A stretch of 64,000 bases of DNA, taken from positions 1 to 64,000 of the forward strand of contig CACZDN010000002.1 of assembly GCA_902779945.1 (NCBI GenBank), given 5' to 3'. Below, one piece after another: positions 45,860 through 56,321 of this stretch. Made by a program: the position numbers and the translations under genes. Numbering within the stretch: position 1 is the stretch's first letter; each line of letters begins with the position of its first letter. This DNA is from Oscillospiraceae bacterium (GTDB lineage Bacteria > Bacillota > Clostridia > Oscillospirales > Oscillospiraceae). Below the pieces are notes generated by a model. That model had not been told where the DNA came from. It saw only the letters and a program-made list of their open reading frames with translations, and did not search any database.

Positions 45860-46294
45860 ATGTTTGAACTGATTCCTTTTGATCGTCACACCCGCAATCT
45901 CGCGAACTTCGATCCCTTCCGCATGCTTGATGAGATGGACCGCCGCTTTGTGAACGGCACGCCCGCCGTCTCCGTCTTCCGCACCGATGTGATCGATACC
46001 GGCGACGCCTTCAAGCTCGAGTCTGAGCTGCCGGGCTTCCGGAAGGAGGACATCAAGATCGACATTGAAAAGGACTGCCTGACCATCAGCGCGGAGCGCA
46101 GCGCCGACAAGAAGGAAGAGAAGGGCAACTTCGTGAAGCGTGAGCGCGTCTACGGCTCCTTCTCCCGCAGCTTTGACGTGTCCGGCATCAATGTCGAAGG
46201 CATCGAGGCCCGGTATACCGACGGCGTCCTGACCGTGACGCTGCCGAAGAAGGCGGCGGAGACCCCTGCCAGCCGCAGACTTGAGATCCAGTAA
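45860..46294 (+). CDS. Small heat shock protein Hsp20
   Basis: A 144-residue alpha-crystallin chaperone. It begins MFELIPFDRHTRNL and has the alpha-crystallin domain (ESELPGFRKEDIKIDI and YGSFSRSFDV near 85-105), with a short tail TPASRRLEIQ that contains the IxI-like LEI oligomerisation motif. The ATG has GGAGGT seven bases upstream; a 12-codon extension is not needed. A CIRCE operator upstream predicts HrcA control. Confidence 0.93.
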   Translation: MFELIPFDRHTRNLANFDPFRMLDEMDRRFVNGTPAVSVFRTDVIDTGDAFKLESELPGFRKEDIKIDIEKDCLTISAERSADKKEEKGNFVKRERVYGSFSRSFDVSGINVEGIEARYTDGVLTVTLPKKAAETPASRRLEIQ

Positions 46295-46316
46295 GACCCC
46301 CAGAATCCATATATGC

Positions 46317-46351
46317 AAAAGGCGATGGAGCTTCAAACTCCATCGCCTTTT
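46317..46351. terminator. Bidirectional terminator between hsp20 and the exporter operon
   Basis: AAAAGGCGATGGAG and CTCCATCGCCTTTT, 14-base perfect stem, with a T tract on both strands (TTTT then TATTT on the plus strand, TTTTGCATAT on the minus strand). Serves both convergent genes. Confidence 0.85.
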
Positions 46352-46352
46352 G

Positions 46353-47621
46353 CTATTTGATTTCCCCGGCGCTCATCGGGGGAAGCTGCACGTAGCCGTG
46401 CGCAAGGGTGTTCCACAGCGGGGAGCCGCTGATTTCAAACCTGAATGCGCGCGTGATGTGGTCGAGCAGGAGCATATTTCCGATCTCATCCCTGCGGTAG
46501 ACGCCGATGCTCGCATAGAAGCTGCCCATGAAGAGAATGCCGGACGGGAGGCTAAGCCGTATCGTCGTTTTGCCGACGCCCTGCGGCTCAAAAGCCTCCG
46601 ACCAGGAGGTCGCAAGCCCCACGTCCGCGTCCGTGCGCACGGTGAGGCGGACGTACAGCGGCGGGACGGGGCGCTTCACGTCGAGCGTGAGGAGCAGCCG
46701 TATCTCCTCGTCGGCCTCATATACCGCGGTGATCTTGTTCTCCAGACACAGTCTCGTCATGGTGACGTCTCCGCCGACACGCTGATTGGCGCGGGTCATC
46801 GCCGCAAGGTCCATGTCCACTTCGTTTCCGCCGAGGCTCCGGCTGAGATAGGTTGAGATGGCGTGCTCCGTATCCCCGTCGTAGAGTACGCGCCCGTGAT
46901 CAAGCACGATGCAGCGGCTGCAAAGCTGGCGGATCGTGCTCATGTTGTGGCTGACGTAGAGGACGGTCCTGCCCTCGGCTTCCGCGGCCTCGCGCATACG
47001 GGAAAGGCACTTGTGCTGAAACGCCATGTCGCCGACAGCCAGAACCTCGTCCATAATCATGATCTCGCTCTGCAGATGGGCGGCAACCGAGAAGGCCAGC
47101 TTGACGAACATCCCGGAGGAGTAGCGCTTGACCGGCGTGTCGATGAAATCTCGCAGCTCCGAGAAGTCGATGATGTCATCAATACAGGCGTCGATCCCGG
47201 CGCGGGACATACCGAGGATAGCCCCGTTCATGTAGATGTTTTCCCGGCCTGTCATCTCCCGGTGAAAGCCAGTCCCCACCTCGAGCATGGAGGAGACGCG
47301 GCCCCAGATGTCGATCTCGCCCTCTGTCGGGGCGGTGATGCGGCAGATGAGCTTCAGGAGCGTGGATTTTCCCGCGCCGTTGGCGCCGATGATGCCGACG
47401 CGCTCCCCGCGTCTGACGTCAAGGTCAATGCCGTCGAGGGCGTAGAAGCTCCGTCTCACGCCGGGCGCGGCGGAACCGATGCGGGCGTTGGGGTCCTCCC
47501 GGCCGCGCAGCCGCGCCCACCGGGACTGGAGCTCCGCCTGCAGCGTGTAGCGGTCGATGACGCCGAGCTGATATTGTTTTCGTACCCCCCGGACCCGGAG
47601 GGCGAGTTCCTGTTCAGGCAT
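46353..47621 (-). CDS. ABC transporter ATP-binding protein for a surface polymer (Wzt/TagH type)
   Basis: A 422-residue ATPase with Walker A IIGANGAGKST near residues 77-87, signature YSSGMFVKL near 172 and Walker B IMIMDEVLAVGD near 190. The C-terminal 160 residues are a beta-rich domain like the carbohydrate-binding part of Wzt (LRLLLTLDV, IRLSLPSGILFMGSF), which recognises the finished polymer. Coupled to the permease upstream. The exact polymer (teichoic acid, O-antigen-like glycan or other) is unknown. Confidence 0.88.
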   Translation of the reverse strand: MPEQELALRVRGVRKQYQLGVIDRYTLQAELQSRWARLRGREDPNARIGSAAPGVRRSFYALDGIDLDVRRGERVGIIGANGAGKSTLLKLICRITAPTEGEIDIWGRVSSMLEVGTGFHREMTGRENIYMNGAILGMSRAGIDACIDDIIDFSELRDFIDTPVKRYSSGMFVKLAFSVAAHLQSEIMIMDEVLAVGDMAFQHKCLSRMREAAEAEGRTVLYVSHNMSTIRQLCSRCIVLDHGRVLYDGDTEHAISTYLSRSLGGNEVDMDLAAMTRANQRVGGDVTMTRLCLENKITAVYEADEEIRLLLTLDVKRPVPPLYVRLTVRTDADVGLATSWSEAFEPQGVGKTTIRLSLPSGILFMGSFYASIGVYRRDEIGNMLLLDHITRAFRFEISGSPLWNTLAHGYVQLPPMSAGEIK

Positions 47622-47634
47622 CGTCCCTTACTCC

Positions 47635-48468
47635 TCACACAGTATCCACAAAGCTCCGCTCGACCCGGCTGAAGACGACGACACCCAGAAAGCTGACCGC
47701 AAGGGAGCAGAACACGGACCAGGCAATGGCACCCGGGTCCAGCGTACCGACGCCGAGCAGGGCATAGCGGTACAGTTCCATCGGCGCGGAGACGGGGTTG
47801 AGCAGCAGCAGACGCTTGAGTGTCCCGCTGACGGTGCTGAGCGGGTAGACGACAGGTGTTGCGTACATCCAGAGCGTGACGCCGAAGTCTACCAGAACCT
47901 GCAGATCCCGGTATTTCGTCGTGAGACTCGAAATGATCACACCGAAGCCCATACCCAGCGCCCCGATCTGGAACAAAAGCAGGGGCAGAAGCGGCCAGAC
48001 CGCCCAATGGGGGACGACTGTGCCGCGGAGCATGTACCAGACGAGGAAGGCAAAGCTCAGCAGCATCTGAATGGCATAGAGGATGAGATTGCTCAAAACG
48101 CTGGAAACCGGCATGACGAGACGGGGAAAGTATACCTTGCCGAAGAGATTCACGTTTTTTGTAAAGGTGGCGGCGTTGTCCGTCACGCAGCTTGCAAAAA
48201 AGGACCAGAGGGCGCTGCCGCTCAAATAGAACAACAGCTGCGGGACCCCGTCGGTGCTGAGTCCGGCGATACGTCCAAACAGTACGACATAGGTGACGCT
48301 CGTGAGCATAGGCTTGATCAGAAGCCAGAGCGGGCCGAGCACGGTCTGCATGTAGGTGACCTTGAAGCTGCGCCGTGTAAAGAGCCAGACAAGATTCCGG
48401 TACCGCCAGAGCTCATCCAGCGGCAAATCGAACAGCCGGCGCTTCGCGCTGATATGTGTGTGCTGCAT
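47635..48468 (-). CDS. ABC-2 permease for a surface polymer (Wzm/TagG type)
   Basis: A 277-residue permease with six spans. The start RRLFDLPLDELWRYRNLVWLFTRR and the core YMQTVLGPLWLLIKPMLTSV are characteristic. Pairs with the ATPase 13 bases downstream. The gene lies between this exporter pair and the S24/S26-peptidase gene, 38 bases away, so all four are probably one operon. Confidence 0.9.
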   Translation of the reverse strand: MQHTHISAKRRLFDLPLDELWRYRNLVWLFTRRSFKVTYMQTVLGPLWLLIKPMLTSVTYVVLFGRIAGLSTDGVPQLLFYLSGSALWSFFASCVTDNAATFTKNVNLFGKVYFPRLVMPVSSVLSNLILYAIQMLLSFAFLVWYMLRGTVVPHWAVWPLLPLLLFQIGALGMGFGVIISSLTTKYRDLQVLVDFGVTLWMYATPVVYPLSTVSGTLKRLLLLNPVSAPMELYRYALLGVGTLDPGAIAWSVFCSLAVSFLGVVVFSRVERSFVDTV

Positions 48469-48506
48469 CGCCTTTCCCTCCTTTCGTTGTCAGGATCAGC
48501 GGGACA

Positions 48507-48968
48507 TTATCGCAGGTGCATCTTCCGCAGGCAATCTCCGGCGAAGTGCTTTGCTCTCAGCGCGGCAAAGCGCAGCGGCAAACAGCCGCACCAGAGACCC
48601 ACATATGCCCGGTAAGCCGGATCTGTAATGGGGATCTCCTTTCCGTCACGCTTGACCGCGCGAAGTATGCCGAGGATCTGGTCTTCCCGGACGGTCTCGC
48701 CCTTCCAGCAATTGTCGCCGACGATCCAGTATGTGCCGTCGCCGTTGACGCGCAGGATACGGTGCAGGACATAGGCGTCCGGCTCTCCGGGCGCCGTGCG
48801 CTTGAAAAGGACGGCGTCGTACTTCCTGCATGGCTCCGGGCCCTTTTTGTCGATGACCATAAGGTCACGTCCCTGCCGCAGCAGAGGCATCATGCTCACG
48901 CCCCTGTTGGGGTAAACGAGCTGACCGTAGCGCTCCAGGAGCTCTTCAAAACGGGCCTCCTCACTCAT
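48507..48968 (-). CDS. S24/S26-family (signal-peptidase-like) peptidase
   Basis: A 153-residue serine-lysine protease of the SipW/LexA fold. The catalytic Ser25 is in GVSMMPLL and the Lys is K56 in DAVLFKR; HRILRVNGD and VGDNCWKG complete the family pattern. There is no clear membrane span, unlike typical signal peptidases. It overlaps the HPr-kinase-like gene by four bases and so is translationally coupled. The substrate is unknown; a peptide or precursor exported with the ABC pair is a possibility. Confidence 0.78.
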   Translation of the reverse strand: MSEEARFEELLERYGQLVYPNRGVSMMPLLRQGRDLMVIDKKGPEPCRKYDAVLFKRTAPGEPDAYVLHRILRVNGDGTYWIVGDNCWKGETVREDQILGILRAVKRDGKEIPITDPAYRAYVGLWCGCLPLRFAALRAKHFAGDCLRKMHLR

Positions 48969-49708
48969 AGACCGCAGCCTCCCGTCATGCCGCGAAAGCT
49001 GACGTGTGCGGCCTCAGGCTCCGTATTGCAGCCGAGACTGTACAGCCTGGTATGCCTGCCGAGCCTGTCGATCAGCTCCAGCGTCTTTCGGATCGCCTCC
49101 GGTCTGCGAGGGCGATTGCTCTGCGAGAAGAGCGCCGGCATGGCGTCGTGAAAACTGACGGCCTCAATATGGTTTTTGGTATCGCGCGACAGGATGCAGA
49201 CAGCCGACAGCGGCAAAATCTCATTGCGGCCCAGCTTCTCCTTGCCCTGCCAGGGCGTGCCGCAGGCCAGGACACGGTCGCTTTCGACGCGCAGCAGCGG
49301 CTTGTCACCGTTGAGGACGTAGGAGCCCTCGATCTCCGAAAGCCACAGGCGGCAGTGCGTGGTTTTTCCGGTTCCGGACGGCGCGGTGAAGAGATAGGCC
49401 TTTCCGCCGCAGGCCATGACGGACCCGTGAAAGAGAAGCACGTCCCGCATTAAAAGCGCATCCGCGATCTTTCTGTACAGGGCGAGTGTCTCAAGATAGG
49501 CGTCGGAGAAGGTGCGCGGCTGCAGCCCCTCGATCTCGTCCTCGCGCGCGGCCTTCTCGCGCTCCGCGTCAATATCGGACGCTGCAACGCATACGCTGAC
49601 GAGAGCGGGACCGTCGCACAGGTAGGCCGAACAATAGCGCTTCGTACTCTCAAAAAGCGCCTCAACATGGATGGGGTATCCCGCGAGCGAGAGTGTAAAC
49701 TCAGTCAT
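48965..49708 (-). CDS. HPr-kinase-like P-loop protein
   Basis: A 247-residue protein. The C-terminal half carries a Walker A loop TAPSGTGKTTH near residues 108-118, with FHGSVMACGG just before it and an acidic LNGDKPLLRVE after. This matches the HprK/PEPCK-like kinase fold rather than classic HprK, whose HPr-docking residues are not seen. Similar proteins occur next to S24/S26 peptidases in Clostridia and in some peptide-tailoring clusters (lasso-peptide kinases). Kinase activity and target are inferred. ATG has AAGGACGG eight bases upstream; an in-frame ATG six codons earlier is less likely. Confidence 0.7.
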   Translation of the reverse strand: MTEFTLSLAGYPIHVEALFESTKRYCSAYLCDGPALVSVCVAASDIDAEREKAAREDEIEGLQPRTFSDAYLETLALYRKIADALLMRDVLLFHGSVMACGGKAYLFTAPSGTGKTTHCRLWLSEIEGSYVLNGDKPLLRVESDRVLACGTPWQGKEKLGRNEILPLSAVCILSRDTKNHIEAVSFHDAMPALFSQSNRPRRPEAIRKTLELIDRLGRHTRLYSLGCNTEPEAAHVSFRGMTGGCGL

Positions 49709-49779
49709 ATTTTGACCGTCCTTCAAAGAATTAACATCTTATTATATCGCGTATGAAACATTCATGCAAGCACTTTCAA

Positions 49780-49813
49780 AAACAAAAACCGCCCATCAAA
49801 AGAGATGGGCGGT
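49780..49813 (-). terminator. rnpB terminator
   Basis: ACCGCCCAT and ATGGGCGGT, nine-base stem, followed on the minus strand by TTTTTGTT. Ends the RNase P RNA. Confidence 0.88.
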
Positions 49814-50162
49814 ACGAGTCGGTCTGTAAGCCGGGTTCTGTCTGAAACGACCATCTATCTAGCCCCGCCGTTGCCGGCGGGATCAAGCCACCTCCTGGGG
49901 ACAGCCGGGCCGGCCTGTGTGTCCCCGTACCACGGTGTTGCTCCGGATAGAGTTTACAGCGTCCACATGTCTCCATGCGACGGGTGGGCTCTTACCCCAC
50001 CTTTCCACCTTGACCGGGCGAAACGCCCGGCTGACTATTTCTGTTGCACTTGTCCGAGGGTCACCCCTGGCGGGCGTTACCCGTTATCCTTGCCCTGTGG
50101 AGCCCGGACTTTCCTCACGCACGGGCTTTCGCCCTGTGCCCGCGGTCGTTCGGCCGACTCGT
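49814..50162 (-). ncRNA. rnpB: RNase P RNA, bacterial class A
   Basis: The catalytic RNA that matures tRNA 5' ends, about 349 nt. Conserved blocks are present on the minus strand: GAAAGTCCGGGCT, ACAGAAA, GTAAGAGCCCACC, AGGTGGC and the 3' CCCGGCTTACAGACC. The ends ACGAGTCGG and CCGACTCGT pair as helix P1. Its promoter is TTGACT and TAGAAT (spacer 17) at 50170-50198. Confidence 0.97.
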
Positions 50163-50169
50163 GACCCAT

Positions 50170-50198
50170 ATTCTACTCATTTTCCGGCCGTAAGTCAA
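50170..50198 (-). promoter_or_regulatory. rnpB promoter
   Basis: On the minus strand TTGACT, 17 bases, TAGAAT, positioned about eight bases before the RNA 5' end. Confidence 0.75.
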
Positions 50199-50206
50199 CA
50201 TTATTC

Positions 50207-50235
50207 TTGTAATAAAGCCAAATAAGCGCTATACT
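50207..50235 (+). promoter_or_regulatory. murD promoter, divergent from rnpB
   Basis: TTGTAA and TATACT with a 17-base spacer, which predicts a leader of about 200 nt before the murD TTG. Confidence 0.65.
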
Positions 50236-50310
50236 ATATAAGTTATTAATGCGGCCATTGAATGACCGGATCTTTCCACAACTACGCAAAGCATTGCCGC
50301 ATGGATCGTT

Positions 50311-50417
50311 GCCATATTTTTTTTGCCGCATAAGCGGCAAGAAAAATGGCACTTTATAATCTTATTACTCCGACCGAACAGGCATTCGGTTTACGATTAT
50401 TGATTTGCCGGAGTAAT
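50311..50417 (+). promoter_or_regulatory. Structured leader RNA upstream of murD
   Basis: Two tandem structures. First, GCCATATTTTTTTTGCCGC pairs with GCGGCAAGAAAAATGGC around ATAA. Second, ATTACTCCG (50364-50372) pairs with CGGAGTAAT (50409-50417) enclosing an ACCGAA/TTCGGT hairpin. The second structure ends 26 bases before the TTG start and close to the ribosome site (GGAGG). This suggests a riboswitch or translational control element. No known class recognised. Confidence 0.55.
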
Positions 50418-50442
50418 ATTTGTGATAACGGAGGCGGTTTGA

Positions 50443-51825
50443 TTGACGCTTTTTGAATACGCGGAGAGCCTGCGCGGTAAACGGATCGCCGTCATCGGCG
50501 TCGGGGTGAGCAATCTGCCCCTGATCGAGCTGCTGCTGCAAAGCGGCTGCGATGTGACGGCCTGCGATCTTCGCACGCGGGAAGAGATGGGGGAGGAGGC
50601 GGAGCGCCTTGAAGGCCTCGGCGCAAAGCTCAGTCTCGGGCCCTCGTATCTGGAGAATCTGGATCAGGACGTTCTGTTCCGCACCCCCGGCCTCATGCCC
50701 TTCGATCCGCATCTGGAGGCGGCGAAGGCGCGCGGCGCGCTCATCACCTCCGAGATGGAGGTTTTTCTGCGGCTCTGCCCATGCAAAGTGATCGCCGTCA
50801 CGGGCAGCGACGGAAAGACCACGACCTCCACCATCATCTCGGAGCTTTTGAAGGCGGCGGGCTTCAAGGTGCACCTCGGCGGGAACATCGGCCATCCGCT
50901 GCTGTGTGAGATCCCGGAGATCGGGAAGGACGATATCGCGGTCCTGGAGCTCAGCTCCTTCCAGCTCCACAGCATGGTCTGCTGCCCGGATATCGCGGTG
51001 GTGACCAACATCACACCCAACCATCTCGACAAGCATAAGGATTTTCAGGACTACATCGACGCCAAACGGGAGATTCTGCTGCACCAGACGGAGGCGTGCC
51101 GCCTGATCCTCAACCTGGACGATACGCACACACCTTACCTCACCCAATTTGCCAAAGCGCATATCACGCACTTTTCCGACCGGCAGCTGCCGGCGGAGGG
51201 CGCGTATCTGAGAGACGGCGTCCTCTGCCGAAGAAGCGGGGGACAGGAGCGGGCGGTACTTCCGGCGTCGGAAATCAGGCTCCCCGGGGAGCACAATGTG
51301 CTCAACTACCTCGCCGCGTTCGCCGCCACGGAGGGCCTGGTGCCGGATGAGATCTGCGCGGACACGGCCCGCAGCTTCGCCGGGGTCGAGCACAGGCTGG
51401 AGCTTGTGCGCGTCCACCGGGGCGTGAGCTATATCAACGACTCCATCGGCTCGAGTCCCACCCGCACGATCGCGGGACTGCACGCCATGCGTACAAAGCC
51501 CATCGTCATCGCGGGCGGCTACGACAAGCATCTGCCCTTTGACAAGCTGGGAGACGCCCTCTGCCGGTACGCGAAGGCGGTCTTCCTCACGGGCGATACG
51601 GCGGAGAAGATCGAGACCGCGATCCGCGCCTCGGCGCTCTTCCCGGAAAGCGGGCTGACGGTCCGCCTGGTCGATGATTTTCGAGAGACGGTCCTGGCCG
51701 CGGCGGCCGCGGCAGAAGAGGGGGACATCGTCCTCTTCTCCCCGGCCTGTGCCTCCTTCGACCGCTTCAAAAACTTCGCCGAGCGCGGAAAGTATTTCAA
51801 ATCCATTGTGATGGAGCTTGCGTAA
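50443..51825 (+). CDS. murD: UDP-N-acetylmuramoyl-L-alanine-D-glutamate ligase
   Basis: A 460-residue Mur ligase that adds D-glutamate to the peptidoglycan precursor. N-terminal Rossmann domain (IAVIGVGVSNLP), ATP loop VTGSDGKTTTSTI near 115-127, NITPNHLDKHKD, and ERHR-type GVEHRLELV plus YINDSIGSSPT in the C-terminal domain. Starts at TTG with CGGAGGCGG upstream, so translation initiation is probably weak or regulated by the leader. Here murD lies outside a dcw-type cluster, with no other mur gene nearby. Confidence 0.93.
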   Translation: MTLFEYAESLRGKRIAVIGVGVSNLPLIELLLQSGCDVTACDLRTREEMGEEAERLEGLGAKLSLGPSYLENLDQDVLFRTPGLMPFDPHLEAAKARGALITSEMEVFLRLCPCKVIAVTGSDGKTTTSTIISELLKAAGFKVHLGGNIGHPLLCEIPEIGKDDIAVLELSSFQLHSMVCCPDIAVVTNITPNHLDKHKDFQDYIDAKREILLHQTEACRLILNLDDTHTPYLTQFAKAHITHFSDRQLPAEGAYLRDGVLCRRSGGQERAVLPASEIRLPGEHNVLNYLAAFAATEGLVPDEICADTARSFAGVEHRLELVRVHRGVSYINDSIGSSPTRTIAGLHAMRTKPIVIAGGYDKHLPFDKLGDALCRYAKAVFLTGDTAEKIETAIRASALFPESGLTVRLVDDFRETVLAAAAAAEEGDIVLFSPACASFDRFKNFAERGKYFKSIVMELA

Positions 51826-51826
51826 A

Positions 51827-53083
51827 ATGATAATATCAGACATCAAACCAGAGGTATATGATATGGCAGAGCGCGCCGAGGCAAAGCTTTTGGCGCGTTT
51901 TCACGAGATCGGCGTGACTGCGGAGCAGAATACCCGCCGTGTCATGGAAGCCTTTCAGAACCACCGCGTGTCCGAGGCCTGCTTTGCCGGCACCACCGGC
52001 TACGGCTACGACGATCTCGGCAGGGAGACGCTCGACAGAATCTACGCCGAGGTCTTCGGAACGGAGTCCGCGCTGGTCCGCATCCAGTTTGTAAACGGCA
52101 CCCACGCCCTCACGGCGGCGATGTTCGCCCTCGCGGGACCGGGGCAAAAGATCCTGTCTCTGACCGGCACGCCCTATGACACCCTGCGCACAGCCATCGG
52201 CATCAGCGGAGACGGCTACGGCTCGCTGCGCTATTACGGCATCGGCTACGGCCAGGTGGAGCTCGGGCCCGACGGCGGGCCGGATTACGAGGCCATCGCC
52301 AAGGCCGTCAGGGATGAGAACGTTGCCGGCGTCATGATCCAGCGCTCCCGCGGCTATGAGGACCGCCGGGCACTCACGGTCGCGGAGATCGGCAAGATCG
52401 TTGAGACCGTAAAGCGCGTCAATCCCGCGGTCGCCGTCATGGTGGACAACTGCTACGGTGAGTTTACCGATACGCAGGAGCCAGGCCACGTCGGGGCCGA
52501 CCTCGTAGTGGGCTCGCTCATCAAGAACCCCGGCGGAGGCATCGCGCCCACGGGGGCCTATATTGCCGGAAAGCGGGAGCTTGTCGAGCGCGCCGCGGCA
52601 AGGCTGACCACCCCCGGCATCGGAGGCGAGTGCGGGTCCAGTCTCGGCAATAACCGCCTTCTCTTCCAGGGCTTTTTCATGGCTCCCCACACGGTTGCCC
52701 AGGCGCTGAAGACGGCCTGCTTCTGCGCTGCGATGATGGAGGAACTGGGGGTCGAAAGCTCACCCGGCGCGCTGGAAAAGCGCTCCGACATCATCCAGAT
52801 GGTCAGACTCGGAAGCCCAAAAAACATGAAGCGCTTCTGCCTCGGCATTCAGGCGGGCGCGCCGGTGGATTCTTACGTTACGCCGGAGCCCTGGGCCATG
52901 CCTGGCTACGACTGTCCGGTCATCATGGCGGCGGGGGCCTTCATCCAGGGCTCGTCCATCGAGCTGTCCGCAGACGGACCCATGCGCGCGCCGTACATCG
53001 CCTATATGCAGGGCGGGCTCACCTACGAGTCCGGCAAGCTCGGTATCATGATGGCGGTCAGCGCCATGTTGGACAAGGGCTGA
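51827..53083 (+). CDS. Methionine gamma-lyase / aluminium-resistance family PLP enzyme
   Basis: A 418-residue PLP protein of the family PF06838 (aluminium resistance protein; also called methionine gamma-lyase family). The PLP lysine is in GSLIKNPGGG near residue 230. The start MIISDIKPEVYDMAERAEAKLLARF, FVNGTHALTAAMFALAGPG and MVDNCYGEFTDT are typical. It begins one base after murD stop, so it is coupled. The physiological reaction is unproven in this family; despite the name, a role in sulfur amino-acid or methylated-metabolite metabolism is inferred. Confidence 0.88.
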   Translation: MIISDIKPEVYDMAERAEAKLLARFHEIGVTAEQNTRRVMEAFQNHRVSEACFAGTTGYGYDDLGRETLDRIYAEVFGTESALVRIQFVNGTHALTAAMFALAGPGQKILSLTGTPYDTLRTAIGISGDGYGSLRYYGIGYGQVELGPDGGPDYEAIAKAVRDENVAGVMIQRSRGYEDRRALTVAEIGKIVETVKRVNPAVAVMVDNCYGEFTDTQEPGHVGADLVVGSLIKNPGGGIAPTGAYIAGKRELVERAAARLTTPGIGGECGSSLGNNRLLFQGFFMAPHTVAQALKTACFCAAMMEELGVESSPGALEKRSDIIQMVRLGSPKNMKRFCLGIQAGAPVDSYVTPEPWAMPGYDCPVIMAAGAFIQGSSIELSADGPMRAPYIAYMQGGLTYESGKLGIMMAVSAMLDKG

Positions 53084-53111
53084 GCATACACTTGTGCATG
53101 GGGGTGGTCCC

Positions 53112-53786
53112 ATGCACCGCAGGTTTTTTCACCCGAGACCGCGATACAGCCGCCGTGCCGGCTCGTCCGGCGCGCACAGGGGTGCCCGCGCTCTCACGCT
53201 TTTTATGTTTTTTGCGGCGCTCTGCCTGTTTCTCTCCGGCGCGTCCATGTTCCTCAAAAATATATCCTGCCGCATTGCGGTATCGGATGCCTGCGACATC
53301 GTGACCGAGCAGGTCAACGCCGTCATCGCGCAGATGATGGCGGAGGGGGACTATGACGGGGAGAGCTTCGTGCATCTCGAGAAGAACGACGCGGGCGAGA
53401 TCTGCGCCGTCAGCAGCGACATGGCGCGCATCAACGCCCTGTCGTCCGAGATTCTGGACCGTGTCGTCGGCGCGACGGAAAACCGCACCCTCGACGTGCG
53501 CGTCCCGCTGGGGAACCTCACGGGCGTGAGCCTTCTGATGGGCCGCGGGCCGGGCGTGCCGGTGGAGATCATCATGCTGACGAGCTCGCATGTGGCGTTT
53601 CAGAACAAGGTGGTCACCGCGGGCATCAACCAGACCAAGCACCAGATCAATCTCGACGTCATCGTGGATATCGACATCCTCATCCCCTGGAGCACCGAGA
53701 GCGCCCAGGTCGTGACGGAGGTCATGATCGCCGACACCCTCGTCATCGGAAAGGTGCCGGACACGTATCTGAATCTGAACCAATAA
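53112..53786 (+). CDS. yunB: Sporulation protein YunB
   Basis: A 224-residue membrane protein of spore-forming Firmicutes, needed for efficient sporulation in Bacillus (mother-cell expressed). One N-terminal span (LTLFMFFAALCLFLSGASMFL) and a soluble part with LDVRVPLGNLTGVSLLMGRGPG and IPWSTESAQ near the end. The internal ATG is used because GGGGGTGG lies six bases before it; an ATG 18 bases earlier is possible. Supports a sporulating host. Confidence 0.9.
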   Translation: MHRRFFHPRPRYSRRAGSSGAHRGARALTLFMFFAALCLFLSGASMFLKNISCRIAVSDACDIVTEQVNAVIAQMMAEGDYDGESFVHLEKNDAGEICAVSSDMARINALSSEILDRVVGATENRTLDVRVPLGNLTGVSLLMGRGPGVPVEIIMLTSSHVAFQNKVVTAGINQTKHQINLDVIVDIDILIPWSTESAQVVTEVMIADTLVIGKVPDTYLNLNQ

Positions 53787-55775
<1,989 letters not shown>

Positions 55776-55776
55776 G

Positions 55777-56283
55777 ATGGAGATGAACTACTGTATGCGC
55801 TGCGGCGCAAAGCTCGGCGCGAGGGAGCACCCGACGGACGGGCTCATCCCGTACTGTGAGCGCTGCGGGGATTACCGCTTCCCGGTTTTCAGCGCGGCGG
55901 TCGGCATCGTCGTCCTGAATCCGGACGAAACGTGTGTTATTCTCATCCGTCAGTACGGAAAGGACAGGGACATGCTCGTCGCGGGCTATGTGGACAAGGG
56001 CGAAACCGCCGAGCACGCGGTAAGGCGCGAGCTCAAGGAGGAGCTGGGTCTCGAGGCGAAGAGCGTGCGCTATCTCGGCAGTCACTACTACGAGCCCTCC
56101 GAGACCCTGATGCTCAGCTTTGCCGCCACCGTCACAGAGCTGGATGCCCATCCGAATTTTGAGGTGGACAGCTGGCGCTGGTACACCCTGGAGGAAGCCC
56201 GCACCACGGCAAATCTCGCGGGTCTTGCCAAAAAGCTGCTGGAGACCTGGAAAGCCCCCGAAACCGACGCAAGTCCCGCCTGA
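55777..56283 (+). CDS. NUDIX hydrolase with N-terminal zinc ribbon
   Basis: A 168-residue hydrolase. N-terminal zinc ribbon from CMRCG and CERCG (residues 6-9 and 29-32), then the Nudix box GYVDKGETAEHAVRRELKEELG near 70-91 with all catalytic positions (G-x5-E-x7-RE-x2-EE-x-G). The zinc ribbon recalls NudC-type NADH pyrophosphatases, but the substrate (NADH, RNA cap or other) is not determined. Starts immediately after ligA and ends 39 bases before a MITE-like element that may serve as its terminator. Confidence 0.85.
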   Translation: MEMNYCMRCGAKLGAREHPTDGLIPYCERCGDYRFPVFSAAVGIVVLNPDETCVILIRQYGKDRDMLVAGYVDKGETAEHAVRRELKEELGLEAKSVRYLGSHYYEPSETLMLSFAATVTELDAHPNFEVDSWRWYTLEEARTTANLAGLAKKLLETWKAPETDASPA

Positions 56284-56321
56284 CCGCAGGGACGGCTGTG
56301 AGCGAGGCAACTGTGATATAG

